A stretch of 16,339 bases of DNA, from positions 1-16,339 of the forward strand of contig CALAHL010000557.1 of the NCBI GenBank assembly GCA_937891725.1, given 5' to 3'. Positions 5,626 to 13,165 of the stretch are shown piece by piece; position 1 is the stretch's first letter, and each line of letters starts with the position of its first letter. The position numbers were made by a program, and so were the translations under genes. The DNA comes from an uncultured Rhodospirillaceae bacterium (GTDB lineage: Bacteria > Pseudomonadota > Alphaproteobacteria > Thalassobaculales > Thalassobaculaceae). The notes beneath the pieces were generated by a model. It made no database searches, was not told the origin of the DNA, and was given only the letters and a program-made list of their open reading frames with translations.

Positions 5626-7251
5626 TCAGATTCGGCCGTCGTAGGTTTTCCGGTCGATCCGGCAGGCGCACAATGTGAAGGTGTCTGCCGTCAGGCCTTC
5701 GCGGATGGCCGCATCCAGGCTCGCCCGATCCTCGCAGACCACGCCGCGCCCGCCCAGCACCTTTGCGATCCCGGCGAAATCGGTTTCCTGGAAATCCACA
5801 CCGGCATTGGCATAGGTCATCGAGCGCTGTTTCATCTCGATCAGCGCCAGCGAGGCATCGACGAAAACCACCACGATCACCGGGAGTTTGAGATCCCGTA
5901 GCGTCACCAGCTCACCCAGGATCATCTCAAGCCCGGCGTCTCCGGTGAATGCGACCACTGCCCGCCCAGGGGCCGCGAGCTTGGCGCCGGTCGCGAGCGG
6001 CAGCGCGCAGCCCATGGTGCACAGCCCGGTCGACTGCAGGACAGCGTGCGGGACGAAGCTTTCCCAGACCTGGCTCGCCAGGATGCGATGTGCGCCGCTG
6101 TCGATGGTGATCACCGCGTCGCGCGGCACGGCTTGCCGGACGGTGGTGACGATCGCCGCAGGCCCCCAGGATTCGTTCTGGCCGTATGCGCCTGCCAGCA
6201 CGTCCTTGGCCGCTGCGGGCGCGCCGTCCGGCCAGCGGATCGGGTCGGGGGTGACACCGGTGCCGATCACATCCAGCGTGGCGCCGACATGTCCGACGAA
6301 GGAGACCGTCGCCTGGTGCATGTAAGCGGTGTTCGGGGCCGCCGCGATCTCGATCACATGCTGGATCTCGGGGTTCCAGACATTGCGCCAGCCAACCCGC
6401 ATCTCGATCGGATCGTAGCCCGCCAGGATCACCAGATCGGCCGTGCGCAACAGCGGAAGGATCTGCCTGTCCGCCACCGGCGACAGCCCGGCGCCGCCGA
6501 GCGACAGGGGGTCGTCGTCCGGCATCACGCCCTTGGCCTTGTAGGTCGCGACCACCGGAATCTTGAACCGGGTGGCGAAGGCCCGCACCTGCTCGGCGCA
6601 GTCCTGGGTCAGCACGTCCAGGCCGACCAGCAGGATCGGCCGCTCCGCCTCTCCCAACCAGGATCGGCAGGCCTCCAGATCCTGGCCCGATGCCGGGACT
6701 GCGGGTTGGATCGCAGCCCGTCGGGTCGGCGGCGTATCGGCGACTTCGGTCGCGGCAACGGTGATCGGCAGATCCAGATGCACCGGCCCCGGCCGCTGGT
6801 CGGTCGCGATCGCCAGCGCCTTGTCGGTCTGCGCGTCGACCGCACCGGCGGCGACCCGGAAACTCGCCTTCGTGACCGGACGGAACACCTGCTGGTGGTC
6901 GAAGACCTGGTGGTTGTAGGTGACGGCCTCGTCCTCGTCGACACAGCCGGTGATGACGATCAGCGGCACCCGATCCTGCTCGGCATTGGCGGCGACGTTG
7001 ACCGCGTTGGCGGCCCCCGGCCCGACGGTCGCCACCAGGATGCCCGGCGCGCCGGTCATGTGATGCACACCCTCGGCCATGAAGCCGGCGGCATTCTCGT
7101 GCTTCGCCAGCAGGAAGGTGATTCCGGCCTTCTCAAGCGCGTCGATGATGGTCAGGACCTCACCGCCCGGAATCCCGAAGGCGTAGCGGCAGCCGGCCTC
7201 GTACAGCCGACGCGCCAGCAGGTCCGCGACCCGAGATGTGCCGCCGGTCAT
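5626..7251 (-). CDS. Thiamine-diphosphate-dependent enzyme, acetolactate-synthase-like
   Basis: A 541-residue, three-domain ThDP enzyme. The N-terminal Pyr domain has YAFGIPGGEVL (23-33) and the cofactor-activating Glu52 in KHENAAGFMAEG. A central domain follows at about 190-330. The C-terminal PP domain has FTGDAG (435-440), followed by FVDASLALIEMKQ (463-475) in place of the usual Asn-Asn, with Asp465 the probable second metal ligand. Length and motifs match the IlvB/acetolactate-synthase superfamily, whose members decarboxylate 2-oxo acids and pass on the carbanion or aldehyde. No small regulatory subunit gene is adjacent, so a biosynthetic acetolactate synthase is unlikely. Its ATG overlaps the stop of the upstream dehydrogenase-fold gene by ATGA, so the two proteins are probably made together and serve one pathway. 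It is clearly not a typical Xsc (sulfoacetaldehyde acetyltransferase). Substrate unknown. Confidence 0.85.
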   Translation of the reverse strand: MTGGTSRVADLLARRLYEAGCRYAFGIPGGEVLTIIDALEKAGITFLLAKHENAAGFMAEGVHHMTGAPGILVATVGPGAANAVNVAANAEQDRVPLIVITGCVDEDEAVTYNHQVFDHQQVFRPVTKASFRVAAGAVDAQTDKALAIATDQRPGPVHLDLPITVAATEVADTPPTRRAAIQPAVPASGQDLEACRSWLGEAERPILLVGLDVLTQDCAEQVRAFATRFKIPVVATYKAKGVMPDDDPLSLGGAGLSPVADRQILPLLRTADLVILAGYDPIEMRVGWRNVWNPEIQHVIEIAAAPNTAYMHQATVSFVGHVGATLDVIGTGVTPDPIRWPDGAPAAAKDVLAGAYGQNESWGPAAIVTTVRQAVPRDAVITIDSGAHRILASQVWESFVPHAVLQSTGLCTMGCALPLATGAKLAAPGRAVVAFTGDAGLEMILGELVTLRDLKLPVIVVVFVDASLALIEMKQRSMTYANAGVDFQETDFAGIAKVLGGRGVVCEDRASLDAAIREGLTADTFTLCACRIDRKTYDGRI

Positions 7252-8498
7252 TCCGCGGCTTGCGATTTGAGGGTGGCGGCAGTGGCGGCGTCCCGTTCGG
7301 CCAGTTTGGCATGGCCGTCACGGGTCTGCGGCAGCTTGCGGTCGAGCAGGCGTGAGGCGACCACGGTCCGCAATATCTGGGCAGTGCCGCCACCGATGGT
7401 GAACATCCGCGCGTCCCGCTGGATCCGCTCCATCGGGTAGTTGCGGGAATATCCCCGTGCGCCGAACACCTGCAGCGCGTCGGTGGTCACTTTGATCGCC
7501 ATCTCAGAGGCGAAGATCTTGGCTTGGGCAGCCGCCAGACTGTCCGGAAACGGATTGCCGTTCTGCCCGGCAGTTCCCGCCGCCCGCCAGATCAAGGCGC
7601 GAGCGGCTTCGATCTGCGTGCTCATGTCGGCCAGCATCCATTGCAGGCCCTGGAACTCGGCGATCGGACGGCCGAACTGCTCGCGCTCCTTGGAGAAGGT
7701 CAGCGCCCGGCGGAAGCCGCCCTCTGCCAGCCCGAGAGCGACGGTACCGGCACCGACGCGCTGGGAATTATAGGCGTTCATCAGATCGGCGAAGCCGCGT
7801 TTCAGGCCGCTCGGCGGCATGATCAGCCGGTCGGCCGGGAGTTCCAGATCCTCGAACCGGACCACCGTCTCCGGGATGCCGCGTAGGCCCATCGTGGGCT
7901 CGCGCTCACCGATCACCAGGCCTTTATCCTCGTCCCGTACGGCCATGAAACCGCCGATACCCAATTCCGCACCGGACTCGTCGAACACCCGGGCGAAGAT
8001 CACATGCAGCCGGGAGACGCCGCCGCCGGTGATCCAATGCTTGGTCCCGTTCAGCACGTAGGTGTCGCCGCGCTTGTCTGCGCGGGTGGTCATTTCGGTG
8101 GCGGCCGACCCGGCATCCGGCTCGGTGATGCAGATCGCCGGCTTGTCGCCGTCCAGCACGAAGGCGGCGGCGCGTTTTTTCTGCGCCTCGGTGCCGTATT
8201 GCAGCACGGCGGAGATCCCGCCCATGTTGCCTTCGACCACGATCCGTCCGGTCACGCCGCATTGGGCCGCCATCTCCTCGATAACAAGTACAACGTCCAG
8301 GTAGTCATGGCCCTTGCCGCCATAGGCCTCGGGTACGGTCATGCCCATGAACCCGGCTTCCTTGAGCGCCTTGACGTTGTCCCAGGGATATTGCTCAAGC
8401 CGATCGACTTCGGCGGCGCGGGGGGCGATCACCTGCTCGGCCAGCTCGCGTGCCCGTGCGCGTAGCGCGTCCTGGTCCTTGGTCAGATTGAAGGTCAT
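7248..8498 (-). CDS. Acyl-CoA dehydrogenase-fold flavoprotein, probable 3-sulfinopropanoyl-CoA desulfinase type
   Basis: A 416-residue protein with the full acyl-CoA dehydrogenase layout: an N-terminal helical domain, a middle beta domain with CITEPDAGSAATEM (123-136) and KHWITGGG (153-160) for FAD, and a C-terminal helical domain with EREQFGRPIAEFQG (271-284). True dehydrogenases need a catalytic Glu either near 246 or near 370. Here these places are Gln246 (NSQRVGAG) and Gly370 (IGGGTAQI). From the literature, the desulfinase of Advenella mimigardefordensis has Gln246 and Gly366 there and a key Arg84; Arg85 (TGRIVVE) is the likely match here. Such enzymes hydrolyse 3-sulfinopropanoyl-CoA to propanoyl-CoA and sulfite. 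The start is ATG 8498; an upstream in-frame start at 8600 falls in the regulatory gap. First gene of the minus operon, divergent from a LysR gene. The exact substrate is inferred. Confidence 0.75.
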   Translation of the reverse strand: MTFNLTKDQDALRARARELAEQVIAPRAAEVDRLEQYPWDNVKALKEAGFMGMTVPEAYGGKGHDYLDVVLVIEEMAAQCGVTGRIVVEGNMGGISAVLQYGTEAQKKRAAAFVLDGDKPAICITEPDAGSAATEMTTRADKRGDTYVLNGTKHWITGGGVSRLHVIFARVFDESGAELGIGGFMAVRDEDKGLVIGEREPTMGLRGIPETVVRFEDLELPADRLIMPPSGLKRGFADLMNAYNSQRVGAGTVALGLAEGGFRRALTFSKEREQFGRPIAEFQGLQWMLADMSTQIEAARALIWRAAGTAGQNGNPFPDSLAAAQAKIFASEMAIKVTTDALQVFGARGYSRNYPMERIQRDARMFTIGGGTAQILRTVVASRLLDRKLPQTRDGHAKLAERDAATAATLKSQAAE

Positions 8499-8652
8499 CG
8501 CGGTCCCCGTTCGTTTGGTTGGCTGATCTCTGGCGGCGTCGGTCCGTGTCGCATCCGTCCTCACGCATCCGTGAACCAAGGGTGCGCCAGGGTCGATCAT
8601 CAGACAAGCGCATAATCTTGATCATCATCTTCAAATTAACTTAAGATACGTC
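8499..8652. promoter_or_regulatory. Divergent promoter/operator region between the desulfinase-like operon and the LysR gene
   Basis: These 154 bases separate two divergent starts, the classic setting for LysR control. The part nearest the LysR gene is AT-rich. TTGA-N9-TCAA (8618-8634) fits the loose T-N11-A symmetry of LysR sites. GATCATC is repeated at 8595-8601 and 8620-8626, 25 bases apart. CATAAT (8611-8616) is a possible -10 element and CTTAAG (8640-8645) is palindromic. The arrangement is seen; regulator binding is inferred. Confidence 0.5.
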
Positions 8653-9564
8653 ATGAACCTGCGCGCCCTTGAAACCCTGATCGCCATCGCAGATGCCGGC
8701 AGTTTTGCAGCCGCGGCGGATCGGGTCGGGGTCACGCAATCGGCGGTTTCCATGCAGATGAAGGCGCTTGAGGAAGATCTCGCGGTTGCCGTGTTCGATC
8801 GGTCCCGCCGTCCGCCGGTCCTGAACGAAACCGGTCGCCGGATCCTTGACGGTGCGCGTGAGATGGTGCGGCTGGGGGAAGCGCTAAAGGCGACGGTGGC
8901 GGGAGAACGGGTGCGCGGCCGTCTGCGCCTGGGCGTGATCCCGACGGCCGCAACCGGCCTCGTGCCCGATGCGCTGGCGGGGCTCGCGCGGCGGGCGCCG
9001 GATCTTCAGATCCGTATTGAAAGCGGCTTGTCGGTGGATCTGGTCCGACGGGTCGCGCAAGGCGGTTTGGATGCGGCCGTGGTGACGGAAACCCCTCGGC
9101 TGGAGCGTGGCTTGGTGATGCGCACGATCCTGGAGGAAGCCTTGGTGGTCGTGGCGCCCACCGACATGGTGCAAGGCGCGATGGTCAACAGAGATGGGGA
9201 TACCGCGCGTCACCTGCTGCGGACCCGGCCGTTCGTTCGGTTCAATCGCAGGACCGGCGTCGGGCGGGTGATCGAAGCGGCCCTGCGGAACCAGCGGATC
9301 GCGGTGAACGAGGCGATGGAACTGGATTCGATCGAGGCGATTCTCGCGATGGTCAAGCGTGGTCTCGGGGTGGCGGTTTCGCCGGCGGGCTCGGTTGAGG
9401 GACTTCTGGCCGAAGGGCTCGAGGTTTTGCCGTTCGGAGATCCGCAGGTGCATCGCAAGGTCGGCCTGATCGAGCGCGAACGGCGGGATCCGGATCGCGT
9501 GACCGAGCTTCTGTTCACGGAACTGATGGAGCTGGCTGCGGAGCCGACATTAGCGTTTTCTTAA
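8653..9564 (+). CDS. LysR-family transcriptional regulator
   Basis: A 303-residue LysR-type regulator. The N-terminal winged helix-turn-helix spans about 1-60, with AGSFAAAADRVGVTQSAVS (15-33) as the recognition region and the usual LEEDLAVAVFDR wing. The rest is a periplasmic-binding-protein-like effector domain starting near RLRLGVIPTAA, with MVKRGLGVAVSP in the second lobe as expected. Such proteins activate a divergent operon when a pathway metabolite binds. Here the divergent operon encodes the desulfinase-like protein and the ThDP enzyme, so it is their likely regulator. ATG 8653 has only a weak upstream purine stretch, but it places the helix-turn-helix at the normal distance from the start. 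A PAS protein and a TauE/SafE permease gene follow in the same direction. The inducer is unknown. Confidence 0.92.
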   Translation: MNLRALETLIAIADAGSFAAAADRVGVTQSAVSMQMKALEEDLAVAVFDRSRRPPVLNETGRRILDGAREMVRLGEALKATVAGERVRGRLRLGVIPTAATGLVPDALAGLARRAPDLQIRIESGLSVDLVRRVAQGGLDAAVVTETPRLERGLVMRTILEEALVVVAPTDMVQGAMVNRDGDTARHLLRTRPFVRFNRRTGVGRVIEAALRNQRIAVNEAMELDSIEAILAMVKRGLGVAVSPAGSVEGLLAEGLEVLPFGDPQVHRKVGLIERERRDPDRVTELLFTELMELAAEPTLAFS

Positions 9565-9602
9565 GGTCTCGGAGCTTAAGGTTATAGATGATGGAAAACG
9601 CT
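9552..9602. repeat. Nested inverted repeat at the LysR gene end, with two CTTAAGGT copies
   Basis: AGCGTTTTC (9552-9560) is the exact reverse complement of GAAAACGCT (9594-9602). Between the arms, CTTAAGGT occurs twice (9560-9567 and 9575-9582) as a 15-base-period direct repeat; the CTTAAG core is itself palindromic. The structure straddles the LysR stop and ends 14 bases before the PAS gene start. It could be an operator, a terminator-like stem or an RNA element. The repeats are seen directly; the role is not known. Confidence 0.45.
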
Positions 9603-9616
9603 TCCGGACTTCTAAG

Positions 9617-10147
9617 ATGATTCATCATTTGCCGATCGTTGACAGCCAATTCCGAACCGTGGACCGGCACGCGCTCGGCGGGGACCTGTGCGACCAGCTT
9701 TCGGCCTATTGGTTTCAGTTGTTCGACAAGACCGGATCGACGCCGTACCGGGCACTGTTCGATCCCTTTGCGATACCGCAACTCTTGCCTCAGGTGATCC
9801 TGTTGGATGTATTGGAAGATGGGGATCTGCGTTATCGCCTGCTGGGGACGGATATCGATCAATTGACCCGGCGTCCCTATACCGGCAAGCGGATCAGCGA
9901 GATTCCCGGTCAAGGTCCTGAGAGTCGTATTCGCCGATTGTACTCGGTTGTCCTGGAGCGAATGCATCCGGTGCAGGTCCACCTGCCGTATGTCGGTCCA
10001 AGTGCCTTGTGCGACTCGGTTGAACAGGTGGCAATGCCGCTCTTAACCAAGGATGGAGGGGTCCAGTTGCTCAGCTTGGTCAAATTCAATCTGCGGGAAC
10101 ATGTGCGTCCGGCGGATTTTCTCGGAGATCATTTCCGGCTGGCATGA
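9617..10147 (+). CDS. Small PAS-domain protein (PAS_5-like family)
   Basis: A 176-residue protein that is almost entirely one PAS-like domain, about residues 30-165. The pattern FDPFAIPQLLPQVILLDVLE, then LRYRLLGTDIDQLTRR, then YTGKRISEI is characteristic of the small PAS_5-type proteins common in alphaproteobacteria. No kinase, cyclase or DNA-binding domain is attached, so it may sense a ligand and work with a partner, or have lost its output. No signal peptide or membrane helix is visible, so it is probably cytoplasmic. ATG 9617 has no clear ribosome binding site and lies just after the nested inverted repeat. It sits between the LysR gene and the TauE/SafE gene in the same direction. A link to that pathway is possible but rests on position only. 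Confidence 0.78.
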   Translation: MIHHLPIVDSQFRTVDRHALGGDLCDQLSAYWFQLFDKTGSTPYRALFDPFAIPQLLPQVILLDVLEDGDLRYRLLGTDIDQLTRRPYTGKRISEIPGQGPESRIRRLYSVVLERMHPVQVHLPYVGPSALCDSVEQVAMPLLTKDGGVQLLSLVKFNLREHVRPADFLGDHFRLA

Positions 10148-10234
10148 CAGTGCTCGCATTGGGGAGATGGACGCGGGCCGGGCGGCTCGGTCATGATCCG
10201 GCCTCTCTAAGACCCCGCATACCGGATCCGCCCA

Positions 10235-10999
10235 ATGCCCGACATCGTGGCCAACCTCGACCCCTCGCTCCTGATGCTCGCCGCCCTTGCGTTCGCGCTC
10301 GGCGGACTGGTCAAGGGAACCGTTGGCCTCGGCCTTCCCACCATTGCCATCGCCCTGCTTGCGACGTTCATCGGCCTTAGGGAAGCGATCGCCATCACCA
10401 TCATCCCGCTGGTCGCGACCAACCTTGTGCAGGTGATCCAAGTCGGCTCACCGCTGGCCCTGGTCAAACGGTTCGGCGTGCTGAACGCGACCGCCGCGAT
10501 CGGCCTTTGGATCGGGACCGAAGTTCTCTGGGCGGTCGACCCGCGTTGGCTGCAGATCGCGCTCGGCTGCGTGCTGATCTTCAATGCCGCCCTGCAGTTC
10601 AGCCGGTTCGCCCTGCGTATCCGACAAACCCGCGAGAAAGTTTTGTCGGTTCCGGTGGGTATGGTCAGCGGGCTGGTCGGCGGGATGACCGGCAGCCAGG
10701 GGATCGTGATCGCAATGTACCTCTCGGCGCTGGATCTGACCAAGGATCAGTATGTCCAAGGGGTCGGTCTGTCGTTCTTCCTGACAGGGCTGGTCTGGAT
10801 GGTTGCGATCGGTGCGCAGGGCGCGTTCACCGTGTCCAGTCTGACCGCATCGGCTTTGGGTCTGGTGACGGCATTGGTCGCAATGGCGGGGGGGCGTGCC
10901 GTTCGGGATCGCTTGCCGCAGGAGCGGTTTCGGCAGGTGGTGTTCGTGATCCTCGGCCTGCTGGGGGTGAACCTGATCCGGCGCGCGCTAATGGGCTAG
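10235..10999 (+). CDS. TauE/SafE-family membrane permease (putative sulfite/organosulfur exporter)
   Basis: A 254-residue, strongly hydrophobic protein with about eight predicted membrane helices. Two glycine-rich repeats mark the family: GGLVKGTVGLGLP (23-35) and, in the second half, SGLVGGMTGSQG (145-156). TauE/SafE members are proposed to export sulfite, sulfoacetate or related anions in sulfonate degraders, though many homologues have other or unknown substrates. It lies downstream of the LysR and PAS genes and about 1.7 kb from the start of the desulfinase-like gene. Release of sulfite by that enzyme would create a need for such an exporter. ATG 10235 was chosen because it begins shortly before the first helix; there is no strong ribosome binding site. 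The specific substrate is inferred only from context. Confidence 0.85.
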   Translation: MPDIVANLDPSLLMLAALAFALGGLVKGTVGLGLPTIAIALLATFIGLREAIAITIIPLVATNLVQVIQVGSPLALVKRFGVLNATAAIGLWIGTEVLWAVDPRWLQIALGCVLIFNAALQFSRFALRIRQTREKVLSVPVGMVSGLVGGMTGSQGIVIAMYLSALDLTKDQYVQGVGLSFFLTGLVWMVAIGAQGAFTVSSLTASALGLVTALVAMAGGRAVRDRLPQERFRQVVFVILGLLGVNLIRRALMG

Positions 11000-11101
11000 C
11001 ATGACAGAAGCCGCGCACAGCCCCTGGCCGTCGGCAGGCGACATGTGCCAGATTTCGAACCAACGAGACGATAAAACATAAAAACAATAGGGAGACGTGA
11101 G

Positions 11102-11824
11102 ATGGCGGACCAGGTGAAGCTCGATCCCCAGACATTTGATCGGCTGCGGACGCTGACCACGGCCACGGTGACCATGCAGTTGCTCAAGCGCGGCATTCGG
11201 CGGGTGGCGATGTCCGGGGTGAAACCGCTGATCAAGGGCCAGGGCGTGACGGTCGGCGAGGCCTTCACCCTGCGCTTTCTGCCGATGCGCGAGGATCTGT
11301 CGGGACCGGAGGTGCTCGGGGCCCCGGATTACGCGCCGCGCAGCGCGATCGAGGCCTGCCCGGCCGGGGCGATTCTGACCATCGAAGCGCGCGGGATCAC
11401 AACCACCGGCACGATCGGCGATATCCTGGCGGCGCGCCTGAAGAAACGCGGGGTCACGGCGGTGGTCTGCGATGGCGCGATCCGGGACGAGATCGGGGTG
11501 TTGGCCGTGGGCCTGCCGATCTGGTGCATGGGAGCCGCCGCACCGGCCTCGATCACCGAGCTGTCCGGCGGTGGGATGCAGGAGCCGATCGGCTGCGGCG
11601 CGGTGGCCGTCATCCCCGGTGACGTGCTGATCTGCGACGATGACGGGGTGGTCTGCATTCCCCGCAAGCTGGCGGACGAGGTGGCCCGCGACGCGGTCGA
11701 GCAGGACCGGTTCGAGCAGTGGGTTCAGGCCCGGATCGAAGAGGGCCGCAGCACCATCGGCCTCTACCCGCCCAATGCCGAGACCCGGGCGGAATACGAG
11801 GCGTGGCGGGACGCAAAAGCATGA
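11102..11824 (+). CDS. RraA-like class II aldolase/decarboxylase
   Basis: A 240-residue protein of the RraA fold. GTIGDILAARLKKRG (103-117) and VCDGAIRDE (122-130) form the active site of HMG/CHA-type aldolases, in which the Arg-Asp pair binds substrate and divalent metal. AVIPGDVLICDDDGVV is also typical. Relatives cleave 4-hydroxy-4-methyl-2-oxoglutarate-type substrates to pyruvate or decarboxylate oxaloacetate; the ribonuclease E inhibitor RraA shares the fold. The conserved metal site and the sugar-acid neighbours favour an aldolase over RraA itself. GGGAG (11090-11094) precedes ATG 11102 at good spacing. The stop overlaps the start of the glycerate kinase gene by ATGA, so the two are translationally coupled. 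An upstream 102-base AT-richer gap probably holds the promoter. The precise substrate is unknown. Confidence 0.85.
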   Translation: MADQVKLDPQTFDRLRTLTTATVTMQLLKRGIRRVAMSGVKPLIKGQGVTVGEAFTLRFLPMREDLSGPEVLGAPDYAPRSAIEACPAGAILTIEARGITTTGTIGDILAARLKKRGVTAVVCDGAIRDEIGVLAVGLPIWCMGAAAPASITELSGGGMQEPIGCGAVAVIPGDVLICDDDGVVCIPRKLADEVARDAVEQDRFEQWVQARIEEGRSTIGLYPPNAETRAEYEAWRDAKA

Positions 11825-13107
11825 CCGAGCCGCAGGCGCTTCTGCGGGCCATGTTCGACGCGGCGCTCGCCGCCGCCGACCCGGCAACCTGCCTGCCGCC
11901 CCATCTGGAGAGGTTGAAAGCGCAGCCCTGTGCCGGGCGGACCGTCGTCATCGGGGCCGGCAAGGCGGCGGCCAGTATGGCGCGGGCGACCGAGCAGGTG
12001 TTCGGCGATCGAATCGAGGGCCTGGTTGTCACCCGATACGGTCACGGCTGCCCAACCGCGCATATCGAGGTGGTCGAAGCCGCCCATCCGGTGCCGGACG
12101 CGGCTGGGCGCGCGGCGGCCGGGCGGATTCTGGAGCTGGTCCGGGGTCTGGGGCCGGAGGACAGGCTGATCGCGTTGATCTCGGGCGGCGGCTCGGCGCT
12201 GCTGACCTTGCCGTCGGAGGGGATCAGCCTGGAGGACAAACAGGCGGTCAACCGGGACCTGTTGCGCTCGGGGGCCACAATCCACGAGATGAACGCGGTC
12301 CGCAAACATCTCTCGGCGATCAAGGGTGGAAGGCTGGCTGCAGCCGCGGCCCCGGCTTCCGTGCACGCCTTCCTGATCTCGGACGTGCCGGGCGACGATC
12401 TGGACGTGATCGCCTCCGGCCCCACGGTACCGGATGCCTCGACCTTGGCCGATGCGCGCGCGGTGCTTGCGAAATACGGCATCACACCGCCGGACGCGGT
12501 GACGTCCGTACTGTCCGATCCCACCAATGAGACCCCGAAGCCAGGAGATGCGATCTTCGATCGGGTTACAACGGTGATGGCCGCCCGGCCGCAGGCCTCG
12601 CTGGAAGCGGCCGCCGACGTGGCGCGCGCCGCTGGCGTGACGCCGGTGATTCTGGGCGATGCGATCGAAGGTGAATCCCGTGATGTCGCGACAGTCATGG
12701 CCGGTATAGCGGCGCAGGTCGCCCGGCATGGCCAACCCGCAGAGGTCCCCGCCGTCCTGCTCTCGGGGGGCGAGACGACGGTCACGGTGCGGGGCAGCGG
12801 GCGCGGTGGACGGAACGCCGAATTTCTCTGCGCGCTTGCCGTGATGGTCGAACGCCGCTGCGCCGATGTGGCGGGTCGGATCTCGGCGCTGGCTTGCGAC
12901 ACGGATGGGATCGACGGGACCGAGGACAATGCGGGGGCGCTGTTTCTGCCCGGTGATCTTGCGCGGGCGGCGGCGGCGGGGATCGATCTCAAGGCGCATC
13001 TGGCGAACAACGACGGCTATACTGCCTTCCAGCGCCTCGACCGCCTTCTGATGACCGGCCCGACGCTGACCAATGTGAACGATTTCCGGGCCGTGCTGGT
13101 GCTCTGA
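11821..13107 (+). CDS. gckA: Glycerate 2-kinase (GckA/TtuD, MOFRL family)
   Basis: A 428-residue cytoplasmic enzyme that phosphorylates D-glycerate to 2-phosphoglycerate with ATP. The N-terminal domain has VVIGAGKAAASMA (42-54) with Lys47, ALISGGGSALL (118-128) and ISDVPGDDLDVIASGPT (186-202). The C-terminal MOFRL part has LSGGETTVTVRGSGRGGRN and ALACDTDGIDGTEDNAGA. This is the family often annotated as hydroxypyruvate reductase after TtuD of the Agrobacterium vitis tartrate pathway, but biochemistry of homologues supports glycerate 2-kinase. ATG 11821 overlaps the RraA-like gene stop (ATGA). A longer in-frame start at 11719 would lie deep in that gene and is rejected. A pyruvate kinase gene follows after 58 bases, echoing the ttuD-ttuE order. 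Feeding of 2-phosphoglycerate into lower glycolysis is the likely role. Confidence 0.93.
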   Translation: MTEPQALLRAMFDAALAAADPATCLPPHLERLKAQPCAGRTVVIGAGKAAASMARATEQVFGDRIEGLVVTRYGHGCPTAHIEVVEAAHPVPDAAGRAAAGRILELVRGLGPEDRLIALISGGGSALLTLPSEGISLEDKQAVNRDLLRSGATIHEMNAVRKHLSAIKGGRLAAAAAPASVHAFLISDVPGDDLDVIASGPTVPDASTLADARAVLAKYGITPPDAVTSVLSDPTNETPKPGDAIFDRVTTVMAARPQASLEAAADVARAAGVTPVILGDAIEGESRDVATVMAGIAAQVARHGQPAEVPAVLLSGGETTVTVRGSGRGGRNAEFLCALAVMVERRCADVAGRISALACDTDGIDGTEDNAGALFLPGDLARAAAAGIDLKAHLANNDGYTAFQRLDRLLMTGPTLTNVNDFRAVLVL

Positions 13108-13165
13108 TCGGCGGGGCGCAATCAACGTCTTACGTTTGTCACCGAAGCCGGGTTAGGCTGCACCC

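Noticed and set aside
6046..7440. Long plus-strand ORF (464 codons) opposite the ThDP enzyme gene
   Set aside because: It is antisense to a well-supported enzyme gene, is rich in Arg/Gly/Pro, has no domain pattern, and is typical of open shadow frames in high-GC DNA.
8499..8600. N-terminal extension of the desulfinase-like frame
   Set aside because: It falls in the divergent regulatory gap, and family proteins begin near MTFNLTKDQ.
11764..13125. Long minus-strand ORF (453 codons) opposite glycerate kinase
   Set aside because: It mirrors the kinase gene almost exactly and has low-complexity, Arg/His-rich composition; a shadow frame.
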